The notes under the pieces were generated by a model. That model was not told where the DNA came from. It made no database searches and worked only from the letters and a program-made list of their open reading frames with translations. Below, piece by piece: positions 7,798 through 8,038 of a stretch of DNA of 8,038 bases. The position numbers and the translations under genes are program-made. Within the stretch, counting starts at the first letter, position 1, and every line of letters begins with the position of its first letter. Location of the stretch: positions 1 to 8,038 of the forward strand of contig JAUVCS010000033.1 of NCBI GenBank assembly GCA_030590745.1, given 5' to 3'. Source of the stretch: Desulfuromusa sp. GTDB lineage: Bacteria; Desulfobacterota; Desulfuromonadia; Desulfuromonadales; Geopsychrobacteraceae.

Positions 7798-7823
7798 GGC
7801 TGTCGGTCCGCGAACCGACGGTC
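7798..7823. repeat. GC-rich inverted repeat, 10 pairs with 6-base loop
   Basis: GGCTGTCGGT (7798-7807) pairs with ACCGACGGTC (7814-7823) around CCGCGA. The inner six pairs are perfect. Two outer pairs (G7799/T7822 and T7801/G7820) are wobbles only in a plus-strand transcript. Two bases separate it from the 7763-7795 hairpin, so the two may form one tandem structure. Confidence 0.6.
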
Positions 7824-7843
7824 TTAACTATAGCTTTGTTCAA

Positions 7844-8038
7844 CTAAAAGCCCCCTCCCAACAACCCAAAAAGTTTCCCCTCGATATCACTCTCTCGCAT
7901 CAAGCTCTCCCCGATCAGGAAAGCCCCGGCACCCGCTCGCTGCAACCGTTCAATATCGGCACGGTTATGAATGCCACTCTCAGCAACCGCTAATTGACTC
8001 TCAGGGATTTTCCCAGCGAGTTGTTCGGTTACGTTCAG
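7844..8038 (-). CDS. trpC: Indole-3-glycerol-phosphate synthase TrpC, C-terminal end, cut by window edge
   Basis: TrpC closes the ring of the carboxyphenylamino-deoxyribulose phosphate made by TrpF, releasing CO2 and giving indole-3-glycerol phosphate, the substrate of TrpA. I translated 64 codons on the minus strand from the window edge to a TAG at 7846-7844. The visible part carries the active-site AVAESGIHNRADIERL segment and the phosphate-binding GAGAFLIGESLMR loop, both typical of the last two strands of this TIM barrel. It ends in KLFGLLGGGF. The catalytic N-terminal lysines lie outside the window. A separate trpF gene is present downstream, so this is not visibly a TrpC-TrpF fusion. 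Confidence 0.93.
   Translation of the reverse strand: MNVTEQLAGKIPESQLAVAESGIHNRADIERLQRAGAGAFLIGESLMRESDIEGKLFGLLGGGF

Larger units (their letters stand above)
7486..7843. other. Gene-free, structured trpC-trpF intergenic region
   Basis: These 358 bases between the trpC stop and the trpF start hold no credible gene on either strand. The stretch is visibly more A/T-rich than the flanking genes and has homopolymer runs (nine T at 7768-7776). It carries four inverted repeats, at 7579-7612, 7658-7672, 7763-7795 and 7798-7823, listed separately. None is followed by a proper U-run on the minus strand, so there is no standard terminator after trpC. A weak extended -10 element (TGC-GATAAT, minus strand, 7725-7717) lacks a good -35. 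A 96-codon TTG-started open frame on the plus strand (7557-7847) looks like chance coding. Candidate roles are a dispersed hairpin repeat, an RNA gene, or a processing or attenuation region inside the trp operon. Confidence 0.7.

Noticed and set aside
7486..7843. T-box or Trp-codon leader attenuator before trpF
   Set aside because: No T-box consensus, no short leader peptide with tandem Trp codons, and no terminator with a U-run on the minus strand.
7557..7847. 96-codon open frame on the plus strand spanning the trpC-trpF gap
   Set aside because: It begins with TTG, has no ribosome binding site that I can see, overlaps the hairpins and runs slightly into trpC. The product is a low-quality mix of Arg/Lys/Phe/Ser with no recognisable domain.

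Overview
All recognisable genes in this window lie on the minus strand, so the biological reading direction is right to left. The order is trpC (3' end only), a gene-free gap of 358 bases, trpF, trpB, a DEAD-box RNA helicase of the RhlB type, trpA, accD, folC and lptD (5' part only). LptD shows a Gram-negative organism with an LPS outer membrane. The trpF-trpB-trpA-accD-folC order, moderate base composition and protein character suggest a proteobacterium, most likely of the Desulfuromonas/Pelobacter/Geobacter branch. That placement is an inference from gene order and protein style; it was not searched.

Region by region: 8038-7844 encodes the last 64 residues of indole-3-glycerol-phosphate synthase. 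7843-7486 carries no credible gene but holds four inverted repeats. 7485-5675 holds trpF and trpB, joined by an ATGA overlap. 5675-4407 is the helicase, joined to trpB by a TAATG overlap. 4406-4291 is a 116-base gap with a good sigma70-like promoter candidate. 4290-1292 holds trpA, accD and folC, closely spaced. 1291-1182 is a short gap with a weaker promoter candidate. 1181-1 is the N-terminal half of LptD.

TrpF, TrpC, TrpA and TrpB carry out the consecutive last steps of tryptophan synthesis. AccD is the carboxyltransferase beta subunit of acetyl-CoA carboxylase (first committed step of fatty acid synthesis), FolC adds glutamates to folates, and LptD inserts LPS in the outer membrane. accD-folC linkage, often beside trpF or trpA, is a known proteobacterial arrangement.

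The unusual points are: (1) a translationally coupled RNA helicase splitting trpB from trpA, whose products form one enzyme complex; (2) a likely second promoter before trpA; (3) the structured gap between trpC and trpF, which resembles a dispersed hairpin-type repeat. In that gap every non-Watson-Crick pair of the two strongest hairpins becomes G-U only in a plus-strand transcript. I found no convincing undescribed multi-gene system; the trpC-trpF gap is the best candidate for something new.
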